Positions 52,307 through 62,345 of a DNA stretch of 64,000 nt are shown in pieces. Source of the DNA: Chondrus crispus (Eukaryota > Rhodophyta > Florideophyceae > Gigartinales > Gigartinaceae); contig NW_005178485.1 in the NCBI RefSeq assembly GCF_000350225.1, positions 143,170-207,169 on the forward strand, read 5' to 3'. Under the pieces are notes generated by a model that did not search any database, was not told where the DNA came from, and saw only the letters and a program-made list of their open reading frames with translations. The position numbers and the translations under genes are program-made. Each line of letters starts with the position of its first letter. The stretch's first letter is position 1.

Positions 52307-55300
52307 GTGGATAAGCCCAAAGGGCCAGCTCAAGTCAAGAAAATTTTGAGCCGAGCCCGAGATCATCCGCTGGAAGAAGTTCGAAGACCCTGGTACAGGG
52401 TTAAGCGAAGGGAATGTCCCGAGAAGATTTTGGTTCTTGCGCGAAAAAACTACAAAGTGTACGCGGACATTGGACCAACAGTCGGATTGATGAGCCGGGT
52501 GTTGTCTGTTTTAGACACCGGCGCGGGACCAAACCTTGTGCGAAAATCGGAACTCCCAGCTGGAATGGAATCTCTAGTGTCCTACGGACCGACCCAAGAC
52601 ATTGGCGACGCGAACAATAGGCCACTCCGGACTCTCGGCACAATTAGAATGCCTGTGAGACTTGGAAAATTTGTGGCCGCAGCTGAGTTTATTGTGCAGT
52701 CCCGCTAATTCTAGGCGCGGACTACTGTGACCGGTTTGTGGAAGCAATTTATCCAAGGAAGAAAACGGTTGAGTTGGCGGATTTCTCGGAGGTTCCGATA
52801 GTTAGGCGGTTCTCGACGAGAAGAGGGAAGAAGAATCTCGTCCCGGGAGAGGACGAGAATGATGGAAAGGTGGAGCGAATTTCCCCTAAGGTAAAAGTGG
52901 CAAGAGCCACAACTATTGAGCCAGGGACGCAACGCGTCGTGGAATGCACCTCGAAGAGGGCGGCCTTGGTTGTGGTTCAGCCGTACTCGTCGTTGTACGA
53001 AAGGCACGGGCTGACGTGTACAAATGGTGTTGTTCAGGTCGAGCCTGACCGGCCATTTCGTTTACTCGTTGCGAATTTTAGGACGTACCCTGTAAGGGTG
53101 CAAAAAGGCCAAGTGGTGGCAGAATTATTACCGCACCCGAGAGCCGCGCTCGAGAGCAAAACCACCATTGGTGAAGTTCTCGGAATTCAAGAAAGGAAGA
53201 AGGAAAATTTTCCTAATTCTACCAAGACGCCTACGGGCGAGGCAAGATGCGAACCGTCGGATCAAGATCGCGAGGACCAGCAAGGAGAACGGGAGGAAAG
53301 GCTCTCCGCGACGGCAACTACGACGCCGGAGCGGCGGATTGAGCCTCCCCCGCCGGACGTGGAGGAACTCGACCTGAGCCACGTGCCGGACCGGCTGCGC
53401 GAGCGGTTCCGTCGGATGTTGAAGAAATATTCAAGGATGTGGGATGGGACGCTTGGCGAAATTAATACCACAGTCCATCGGATCGAGTTGATCCCCGAGA
53501 CTCGTCCCATCGCACAAGCCCCGTATCGAGCCGGGCCTAAAGCCCGCGAAGTAGAAGATGCAGAGGTGCAGAAGAAGTTGGAGGCAGGAGTGATAGAACC
53601 AGCGCAGTCAGAATGGGCGTCGCCCGTGTTGCTGGTGCCCAAGCCGGACGGGTCAATGCGTTTTTGCGTAGACTACCGCAGGTTGAACGCAGTGACGGTG
53701 AAGGACACGTACCCCTTACCGCGCATGGATGAGTGCCTGGACTCGCTTGGTGACACCAAGGTTTTCTCCGCGTTGGACGCGATCTCGGGATATTGGCAGA
53801 TGCCTATCCCTGAGCGCGACCGCGACAAGACCGCATTTTCGTGTCACTCAGGACTGTATCGCTTCTCAAGAATGCCCTTCGGGCTAACTAACGCGCCAGC
53901 GACGTTTCAGAGAGCAATGGATATCCTGCTCTCTCCGTTCCGTTGGAAGTGCTGTTTGGTGTATCTGGACGACATAATAATTTTTAGCAAGTCGTGGGAG
54001 GAGCACATCGTGCACGTGGATGAAATACTTTCTGTATTGGAGAAGGCAGGTGTGAAGCTCAAACTTCGCAAGTGTGAATTTTTCGTGGAAAAGATCAAGT
54101 ACCTGGGCCATGTAGTTCTGCCAGGTACATTGGAAGTGGACGCTGCGCGAACCGTCGCATTGGAACAAGTGAGGTACCCTCAAACGCAGACCTAGCTCAG
54201 GAGCTTCTTGGGACTTTGTAATGTCTACCGCAGATTCGTTCCGCATTATGCGAAAATTGCGCATCCGCTCAATCAACTATTGAAGAAGGGACAACCGGTC
54301 CAGTTGGAAGGATTCGACGAACCGTGCAGGAAAGCTTTTCATAAGCTCAAGGACGCCATCTTGGCACCGCCGGTGTTGGCGCTGCCGAAGAAGGACCTAC
54401 CCTACTCGGTAGATACCGATGCAAGCGACTACCAAATAGGCGCTGCACTATTTCAAACACACCCGGATGCGCAACGCAAACCCATCGGGTTCTTTTCAAG
54501 AACGTTAGCCGCAGCCGAGAGAAACTATTCTGTATCAGAAAAAGAATGTCTAGCGGTAATTTGGGCCGTACAGACTTTAAGACCATATCTATATGGCGAG
54601 CACTTCATTGTGCATACCGACCATGCCTCATTGAGGTGGTTGATGAACGTAACCGACCCCAGCGGGAGATTAATCCGATGGAGGCTCCGCCTCTCGGAAT
54701 TTGATTTCGAAATCAAGTACAAGAAGGGCAAGGCGAACAGTCAAGCTGATGCTCTGTCAAGATTACGGACCGCAGGAGAAACCGTCGACGAAATCGACGA
54801 CGAAATTCCATGCTTTATGGCCGAACAGGCCGAGGGTACAGTGGAGAACGAGGAAAGTTTTGACGCGATAGACGACATCCTCGCTCTTGAGGGGGGGACC
54901 GCCCCTGAGCGCCTGGATCAATTCCAAGCTGTCACTCCGGAGGAGCTCATTCGCGAGCAAGCCGTCGACCCCTTCTGCAATCGCATCAAGGAAGAAATGG
55001 ACGCCGGAAAGGTGAGAACATTCAGCATGAAAACCGAGGAACTCGAAGGAGCTCTATGCCGTACCGCGGCAGAGTTTGTACAAGTGGTAATACCACAATC
55101 GTTAAGGGACCGCGTCCTAGGGTTGAGCCACTACGCAAAATTGGCAGGCCACCCGGGAGGCAGGAAACTTAACAAAACTTTGAGAAGATACTTTTATTGG
55201 CCTACGATGGCCCTAGACTGCTATGCAGTCGCGAAGAATTGCGCCGCATGCGCGCGGGAGAGGGTGAAGTTAAGAAGAAACACGAAGGAAATGAAGCTGT

Positions 55301-56627
55301 TCACGCCCAAAGCTCCGCTGGAGTTTGTCGCCATCGACATCCTCGGCGAGCTAATTACAACTAAACGAGGAAATCGGTACATTCTCGTGATCAGCGATCG
55401 ATACTCGAAACTGGTACGAACCGTACCGTTGAAGAAGATATCAGCTGCGCACATCGCACAAGCCTTCGTTCACCGTTGGGTATTCGTGTACGGACCGCCG
55501 GTCAAGCTGCTGTCCGACAATGGAACACAGTTCACGGCCCGGTTCTTTCAGAATTCTGCCGAATTCTCGGCATACGCAATGTGTTTACGACTACGTACCA
55601 CCCGCAAGCCAACGGCCAAGTTGAGAGGTTTAACCGCATGCTGACTTCCGCGTTGCGAAAATACGTTGGAGAGCATCCCAAGGACTGGGACCTATTTAGC
55701 GACGCTGTGACGTTCGCATACAACACGCAAGTTCATCGAACTACGAATATCGCGCCCTTCGAGCTGGTGTTAGCTCGGGCGCCGAGAAGCATTGCGTTAC
55801 AAGCACAGCCAAGTTTGGAAGGGTTTAGCTCGAATCGAGCGTACTACCTGAAATGGCAGTCGTGGTTGGAAAGCCTGATGAAAGGCGCTGATAGGAGTTT
55901 GCGAAAGGAACAAGCCCGGTACAAGCGAAATTTCGACGCACGCCTTCGCAAACCGCAATATGAGATCCCGCCGGGGTCCTACGTATTCCTTCGGAAGGAG
56001 CAGGGCACGGCTAGCGAACCGAAACACAAGCTGGCACAAGTCGCCACAGGACCTTATCAGGTCCGAAGATCGGATCAACATACGGTAGTCATTGCTATTG
56101 GCGATCAGGAGGAACGCGTATCGCGAGACAGGGTGGAGTTAGCCCCAAGCCCGATGGACTATGCGCCGATAACTGGCCTACGGCAAGCGCTACAGTTCCT
56201 GGGAGAGCCGGAGCTAAACGAAGAAGGAGAGGTAATGGAGGACGAGGAACGTCCTCACACCCGTGCGCCTACGACGGGGGACCAGGATAATTTAGTTGGT
56301 CGAACGCCGACAACGGAGACACCTCCAGACCTACGCGAGTTTGGAAAGTCCAGAGAAGAGGATGAGTTGAAAGATCTTCGGAAGGGGGAAGGACAGTTGG
56401 ACACGCAGGAAGAAGGAACCGAGAGTCAGGAGTATGTGATCGACAAGATCGTGGACCACGGCAACGACGAGGAGAAATTAATTCTCAAAGTGAGGTGGTA
56501 TGGGTATACCATCGAGGACGCAACGTGGGAACCTATTGAGCAGATCCCCCGCAGCGCGGTAGTCACATATTTCCGAAGGAAAAGGCTACCCTTACCTACG
56601 CAAGCGTCGCACGCACAACCGGGATAG
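52307..56627 (+). mobile_element. pol of element 2
   Basis: Same domain order as element 1: protease (VLDTGAGPNLV), RT (CVDYRRLNAVTVKDTYPLPR, CLVYLDDIIIFSKSWEEH), RNase H, integrase (LLSDNGTQFTARFF, TTYHPQANGQVERFNRML) and chromodomain (LILKVRWYGYTIEDATWEPI). From about 54095 to 55880 it is almost identical to element 1, while both flanks are much more diverged. The gene looks broken in a few places. Confidence 0.9.
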
Positions 56628-58962
56628 CCATCGTAAATAGAATTAGTAGGTTAGAGACAACAGAGAGGTCAGAACTTCGAGAAAGGAACACATCTACGGG
56701 GTTCGCAGATAAGTAGTTTGAAGGAAAGGAGAGCAAGGCAGAGAAGCGAGACTGTATCCTTGGATGAGGCATTGAGCCTCTCAGAAAACACACACGCTTC
56801 ATCACGGTACGCACGAGAAATGACGTTTCGAACGGACGGTCCGCCCACGTGGGGGGGATGATGAAATCAAAGTATATATACATATGTAAGCGTGTTGACA
56901 ACAACCCGCTGAACAGGCGACACAAGTGAGAAGTTGATTCCAGCCATGCTGTGAAATTATAATCAAAAAGCAGGAAAAATTACGGCAGCTGCAGTACGCA
57001 CGATAAGTGGTGATCGTTTGCCACAGTCGGCGACATAACTATTCTAAGTCGCCCCGCGGCCAAGCCCCACCCGACCTCACACGAAGCCGATCGTCACACT
57101 CACTGCTAACACACTGCCCATGCTCGCCGAGCACGAAGACTCGTCCAAAGGGACCACCCTCAGAAGAGCGCGGTTACGAATTCACCCGCGGTGACCGACG
57201 TCGACGCTCACAATCGGTCCTATTATATTTTTTTTCCAGGACGGTCGACTTAGCACTTACCCATCATGATTTCTCTTCAACTCTGTCGTTTCTTTGTCTC
57301 TTTATTTTATTCACTTTTCCTTTTTTCTGTTTTGTTATTGTTCTGTTCCAGTTACTATTATTTTCTGTGTCGTCAAGGAGACGACCCCGCACTGCGGGGG
57401 TCGATCAGAAGAACCTACAAGGACTAAGAAGGAGGCTATTGCCACGCCAATGAGAAGGGGAACCCTACAGTAGACCCAAGATTCGAAACAAGGCGTTCCA
57501 TTGAGAACGAAGAAGAAGCCCCTTCCCCCCGTGGGGATGCGCGCAATGAGGCGCGAAGGACGAGCGAGGGTCGTACGAGACCTGATGAGCACCAAGCGGA
57601 CAGTATGGTCCGTGTCGCGAAAGAATACGTCGGAAACCCTGAAGGATGCCCTCCCACCTTGTACATGAAATTACTTTCGTGGCGACTCTCTTCACTTTTT
57701 TACTTTTTTCCTTTACCGTGCAGAAGGCACTGACGAGACACGTAATTATAATAGCCCCACGGGGTGAAGCTCCCAACTGATGGAGACCTCTCGGGGCAAC
57801 GTTCACCGTATACGTGAACCGGCTACTGTGTCTTTGTCGTGCTTTGTTTTGTTTCGAGATTAATCTACGCGGGACGAATGGTATCGTCAGCTCCTTGGGA
57901 GAAGGAGTCAAATCTAAGAAAGGGAGTTCGAACCCCCGACGAGGCCTGGTGCAAGTTTCATTGAGATCCTCGATATTGGCTTGAAAAAAAAGGCGTACCG
58001 GCACAACCTTCATTGGGTGTGCACCGTGAGAGCATCAGCTCAATATTCGTGCTCAATTGTGCTTAGGACGAGCCCTCGGGCCGGGCGACGCATCAGTCAG
58101 TCCGCGACAGGATCATCGATCTCACCCTACAACAGTCGTATTTTTCTGTACTCCCATTTCTCCTTTGTCATCAGGGATTGAACGCAAGAGCGCCTGCGCG
58201 GTGTCCCGTCTGGAAAACTCTGACGTCCTTGAGTACAGACTCCATGAATAATGGCGACGTACCGTCGGCAACGAGAATTAATCCTGAGACCTCTCATCTG
58301 AGGAAAGAACAGAACGATGATGAGATGGGATTGAGACGCAGATCAACGCATGGGGCCTTCCTTCATTAACGTGATTTCCTACGAAAGGAGACGAAGGTTT
58401 ATACAGCGTAAGAGGAAACTTTTGAAAGATTTTAGTTCAGCACTTGACGAAACCTGGAGTGCTTTGCTTATTGAGGAAATCGGGGAGAACGCAGAGGAAC
58501 GGGGACGTCTCGTATGCATTGGACGACCTCAGGTCGTTGAGATCTGAGAAACCAATTTGACTTGGGAGCATGAGCACATTGCATGCCAACACACGAAAAC
58601 GGGGGTGTCAAACATCGTTTGAAAATATTAAGGAAATTAAGGAGAGCCCTAGTCACCGCAAGAACTCACGCCGGTTTGTTGGCATAAGCCACAGCCGCCG
58701 ATCTCACGACATATCACAATGCAAAAAGAGGGGAGGATCTGGACTACGACCCCCCTCCCCCTCTCACTCACAGGGCGCCAACCATCACTGTGATCATTTA
58801 GTCATGATGATCACGCACGTACGTCGAGGACGATGACATTCAAGAAAAAGGAAAGGGACGGAGTCCTAGTCACGCGACTTTCGGGAAGTGCTCCCTGTGG
58901 TTTAACCCCCCCCCCTGGGGGCTTTATTTTAGATTAGATCAACTCAGAATCGGATCGGTTAC
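56628..58962 (+). other. element 2 post-pol region, no recognised gene
   Basis: Largely unlike element 1's post-pol region. An exception is a T-rich tract and a palindromic GTCAAGGAGACGACCCCGCA-type stretch (57280-57420) in the same order as 42190-42300. Small open frames look like chance. No sulfotransferase-like sequence is seen here. Confidence 0.5.
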
Positions 58963-59554
58963 TGTAGGGCTCGATGCTCTACAGTACCACCACGTGTACC
59001 CCCGAGTACAGGGGGCGCACGTGTACACGTGTACGCGCGGGACCGAAGAGCGCGCACACACGTGTACTTTCAGCCCCGATGGCTGACAGTATTACAGCGT
59101 CGACCGACCGCTACAGTACATCGGTACTGTACTATTATGATAGGTTATTATGTACATTAAATATGGAGTGGACCGGCGGCGGTGGAGGAAGACAAGCACG
59201 GACTTGTCACCCACCGACCGTCAAGGTCCGACTTCCCGCTTATTCTAAGGTAGCGTTCGCTAACTACCTTAGAGCGGCACCGAGCGCGGGTTGAGGACGC
59301 GCGCGGTACGCCCACGAGTCGGCTCCGCCTCCGCCCGTCGGTACTGGATCGTTACCCAGTACCGCGCCGGGGCGTCGAGGCGTCGAACCGCTCGCGCGTA
59401 CCGGCGTCCTCCCCGTTCCCGCTCTACCACGCTACCCGGGCCCGCTGCCCGGTGCCGTTAGCTGGTGTCCCGCTTCACCCCCGTCTTCCCGTTCGGACGG
59501 GGTCTACGTCGAGCTGTGCATACACCCCTCTCCGTTGGGGGTGTTTATGCTACA
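58963..59554 (+). repeat. 5' LTR of element 3 (592 bp)
   Basis: TGTAG...CTACA termini. The first 120 bp carry four CACGTGT motifs, several in palindromic context, then a TATA-like region near 59150 (TACATTAAATATGG) and a GC-rich R-U5-like part with GGTACTGG...CCAGTACC. Boundaries rest on the termini and the primer site, as no second LTR is in view. Confidence 0.75.
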
Positions 59555-59555
59555 G

Positions 59556-59573
59556 TGGTCTCCCGACCTAGAA
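59556..59573 (+). other. primer-binding site of element 3, tRNA-Tyr type
   Basis: TGGTCTCCCGACCTAGAA, one base after the LTR; identical to that of element 2. Confidence 0.75.
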
Positions 59574-59634
59574 GACCCTGGAGTCCGATCTCCGAGAAGA
59601 CTTCCGCTTCCCTCCGTGAACCGATCTCGTCGAG

Positions 59635-62205
59635 ATGAGCCAAGAGTTTGAGCCCTCGATCCGCTCCGAAGCGGCGGATCTGAGTCCGGCCGCTGTGCAG
59701 TCCCCATCCGCCCCGTCGGGCGACGGCGACGCAGGTCCTCGTGACCGCGAACCGTCGCTCGGATCCTCCGAGGAAAGAGCGGCGGCGATGTTCGAACGCA
59801 TAGCCGAATACATCGAGGAAGTCCGTACTTCCTTCCGGATCGATGTATCGGACCATGTATACACTCGATGTATGGCCGAACTCCGCTCCCTGCGTGAAGG
59901 GAGGTTCGATAGAGTGACGCAGTCCTTAGAGAATCTCCGAGCACTGATCGACGAGTTACACTCGCGGATAGTGCTCGTCGAAGACTCCCTTTTCGCCTCG
60001 CCCGGACCGTCCGGGCAAGGTCGCCCTGAGAGGCCGACCTCGGTGAGACGACCCGAGGACCGAACCTCTCCGTCCGCAGAGCAATTGGGTGCGTTCGCGC
60101 ACCTCTCCGCTGAGCTCGACGCCACTCGTCGGCGTGCTCGTGACATGGAACGTACCATGGCCGAAAGGCTACCCGGTGCCCCCTCGAGAGGGCTCGGTGG
60201 TACCGTACCTCCGAGCGCCGCCGCCCCCGAAGGTTGGCGTCCGACTGGTGCCGCTACCAGTCGGACTGCAGAAGGAAGCCGTCCTCCGATAGACGCGAAC
60301 TTCACGTCTGAGACCCAAGCCTTGCCGCCTATCGCCGGAAGTAGGCGGAAAGTGGACCGCGTATCGTACGCTGACGAACAGGATCGTGGAGGAGCCGCCC
60401 GCGGATCCGGAGAACCGATGTTCTCCGTCGATCCCCGCTGGGGCGGCTACCCGCCGGCGAGTTACGCCGAGCATCCAGGTCCGTTAGTCGTCCGTACGCT
60501 ACCGGTTACCTCCTTCGGCACGCTGGGTCCCGCTGAACCCGGGCTCGAGCCGGTACATACGATGATCCAAGAGTTCAGCGCCGTTGCTGACTATCGTATG
60601 TACCGCTTGGATAACACCTCGAGGCTCGTTACCTCGGGTGACGCGGGACGGATCGCGAAGTACGTCCAACGCTGTCGTGGGATCCGTCCCACGATGCGCA
60701 GCTTCGACGGTACCGACCCGATCCAGCTGCTGCCGTTTTTGAAGGATATCCGAATCACCTTCAACTCGCAACACCTGACCGAAGGTGTTGCGGTACGAGT
60801 CCTCGCGCACTTCCTCGAGCGCGACGCGGAGCGCCTGTATACGAGTTATACGATGCGTGGCCTCCGCGCCGGCCAGATCCACGACGACGTGAGCTGGCCG
60901 GGGCTCGTGAATCAATTCTTAAAACGCTACCTCACGGACGACGTGTTAGGTGAAGCGTACGACGCTGTCGCTACGGCGCGACAGCAATCGCATGAGACGG
61001 AAAGCACGTTTGCTGACCGACTCGAGACTGCCGCGTTCCGATGCACGGCAGTCTTCTCCGAACAGTCCCTCGCGCACTACTTCGTGCGGGGACTTGCACC
61101 GGCAACCGGTGCCGCAGTATCCGAAACTGTGCAAAGGCTGCCAGGCAGTCAGAAGACCGATCTTCCGACCATCCGCCGTATCGCCACGGCGGAAGGTACA
61201 ACGTACCGCGCCCGGCGCGGTTTACCTCTGCCCGATTCGAAACCGGCAGGGAGGGCTGGCAGGACTACGAAGTCCGCCGCGACAAGTTCGCCCGCCTCGA
61301 CCCTCCATATTGGGGAGGATGAGTGGCAGGCCGACCCGGTCCTCATTGCGCAAGGAGCAGGGCCCGTGGGGGCACGAACCCCGTCACCGATGTCGACCGG
61401 AACGACGTCGAGTTACGCGACCGCATTCGCGGCCACTCCGAGAGTGGCAAGGGGCACGGAGCCCCGCGTCGCCGAGCTCGATATCTCGAGTCGAGATAAG
61501 GGAAGCGCCTCCCCTCGCGTGCCCCTCCTCACCGATGAGGAGGCGCGGCACGCGGCGACCTTCGCCTCAACGGACGGCAGCGCGTACGTCTGCTGGCTAT
61601 GCCGTACGTACGGGCATGCCATGTACGCGTGCCCGTTCCTGTCGCCGGAACAACGAATGTTCACGGCGTACAGGAACTACCGCTACCAGATGGAGACGCG
61701 CCCCGGTGCGCGCAATCTCCTCCGGCAAGCGGTGGGCGAGGGCCGTCCCCCGCGTCAAGGTTTCCCGATCCGAACGGGTGGGGGCGTACGCTTCGCCCCC
61801 CGTGGAGGCGGGTACCGTCGTAACGAAGTCGATCGTCGGGATCGACCCGCCTATCGCCAGGCGGACACGAGGTACCCGCGCCAAGGAGAGAGAGGGGACC
61901 GAGACCGCTCACGGTTACCCCAGCAGGTACAAAATGCGATAATGTACCTGCAAGACTGGGTAGAGGACCCGTACCCTCTACCCACGGAGGGTCACGAAGG
62001 AGAGCCGACTCGCTTCGTCCCCCATATCCTGCGACGACCGGACGCCGCAGGTCAAGGCCCGGAAGTACCGGAGTACTTCGCCAAGGCCGCCGAGCCGCAG
62101 TGGGGGAATCGTCCCGACCCACGCGACCGGCTACCGGAAGAAGACCTGGCCGTCGATAGCCAGGAGGTTAGCTCCGATAGCACGGGTAGTTCGAAAAAAG
62201 GGTAA
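59635..62205 (+). CDS. element 3 gag polyprotein
   Basis: A continuous 856-codon frame from ATG 59635. The front is Ser/Pro/Ala-rich with a coiled segment (RVTQSLENLRALIDELHSRI, about residues 95-115). The capsid-like core lies at about 350-520 (LLPFLKDIRITFNSQHLTEG, RVLAHFLERDAERLYTSYTM, DRLETAAFRCTAVFSEQSLA, HYFVRGLAPATG). A zinc knuckle CWLCRTYGHAMYAC (C-x2-C-x4-H-x4-C, about 650) and an Arg/Gly-rich stretch follow. Gag proteins assemble the virus-like particle and bind RNA through the knuckle. At 856 residues it is long for the family. Its stop overlaps a short hairpin (62204-62242), and pol follows in another frame. Confidence 0.85.
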   Translation: MSQEFEPSIRSEAADLSPAAVQSPSAPSGDGDAGPRDREPSLGSSEERAAAMFERIAEYIEEVRTSFRIDVSDHVYTRCMAELRSLREGRFDRVTQSLENLRALIDELHSRIVLVEDSLFASPGPSGQGRPERPTSVRRPEDRTSPSAEQLGAFAHLSAELDATRRRARDMERTMAERLPGAPSRGLGGTVPPSAAAPEGWRPTGAATSRTAEGSRPPIDANFTSETQALPPIAGSRRKVDRVSYADEQDRGGAARGSGEPMFSVDPRWGGYPPASYAEHPGPLVVRTLPVTSFGTLGPAEPGLEPVHTMIQEFSAVADYRMYRLDNTSRLVTSGDAGRIAKYVQRCRGIRPTMRSFDGTDPIQLLPFLKDIRITFNSQHLTEGVAVRVLAHFLERDAERLYTSYTMRGLRAGQIHDDVSWPGLVNQFLKRYLTDDVLGEAYDAVATARQQSHETESTFADRLETAAFRCTAVFSEQSLAHYFVRGLAPATGAAVSETVQRLPGSQKTDLPTIRRIATAEGTTYRARRGLPLPDSKPAGRAGRTTKSAATSSPASTLHIGEDEWQADPVLIAQGAGPVGARTPSPMSTGTTSSYATAFAATPRVARGTEPRVAELDISSRDKGSASPRVPLLTDEEARHAATFASTDGSAYVCWLCRTYGHAMYACPFLSPEQRMFTAYRNYRYQMETRPGARNLLRQAVGEGRPPRQGFPIRTGGGVRFAPRGGGYRRNEVDRRDRPAYRQADTRYPRQGERGDRDRSRLPQQVQNAIMYLQDWVEDPYPLPTEGHEGEPTRFVPHILRRPDAAGQGPEVPEYFAKAAEPQWGNRPDPRDRLPEEDLAVDSQEVSSDSTGSSKKG

Positions 62206-62242
62206 AGACGGTTACGTACACGCGGTCGCGTGAGCCGTCTTT
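62204..62242 (+). other. hairpin at the gag stop of element 3
   Basis: AAAGACGG (62204-62211) and CCGTCTTT (62235-62242) can pair, with GC-rich internal sequence between, directly at the gag stop codon and about 100 bp before the pol ATG. It could influence how pol is expressed; this is inference. Confidence 0.4.
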
Positions 62243-62345
62243 TCCCCACGAACTAGACCCGACCCCGCGTGCTTGCCAAGGACACGGGGGGTATTGTCCG
62301 ATAATACATCCCCCGCTTCCGGAGGCGGGCACGGGAGCTCCTGTA

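Larger units (their letters stand above)
48647..58962 (+). mobile_element. Ty3/gypsy chromovirus-type element 2, 3' part interrupted by element 3
   Basis: A close relative of element 1: 5' LTR 48647-49715, primer-binding site 49720-49737, gag from ATG 49882, pol 52307-56627 with the same domains through the chromodomain, then post-pol sequence up to 58962 where element 3 begins. No 3' LTR is present in the window; given element 1's long post-pol region, it probably lies beyond element 3. The pol looks broken in a few places. The 5 bp before the LTR are GTGCC, but the matching duplication cannot be seen. Confidence 0.88.

Noticed and set aside
59568-60305. 245-codon minus-strand frame over element 3 gag
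   Set aside because: Antisense shadow of a GC-rich coding region; no independent signal.
60950-61942. 330-codon plus-strand frame within element 3 gag
   Set aside because: Arg/Pro/Ser-rich shadow of gag in another frame, due to high GC content.
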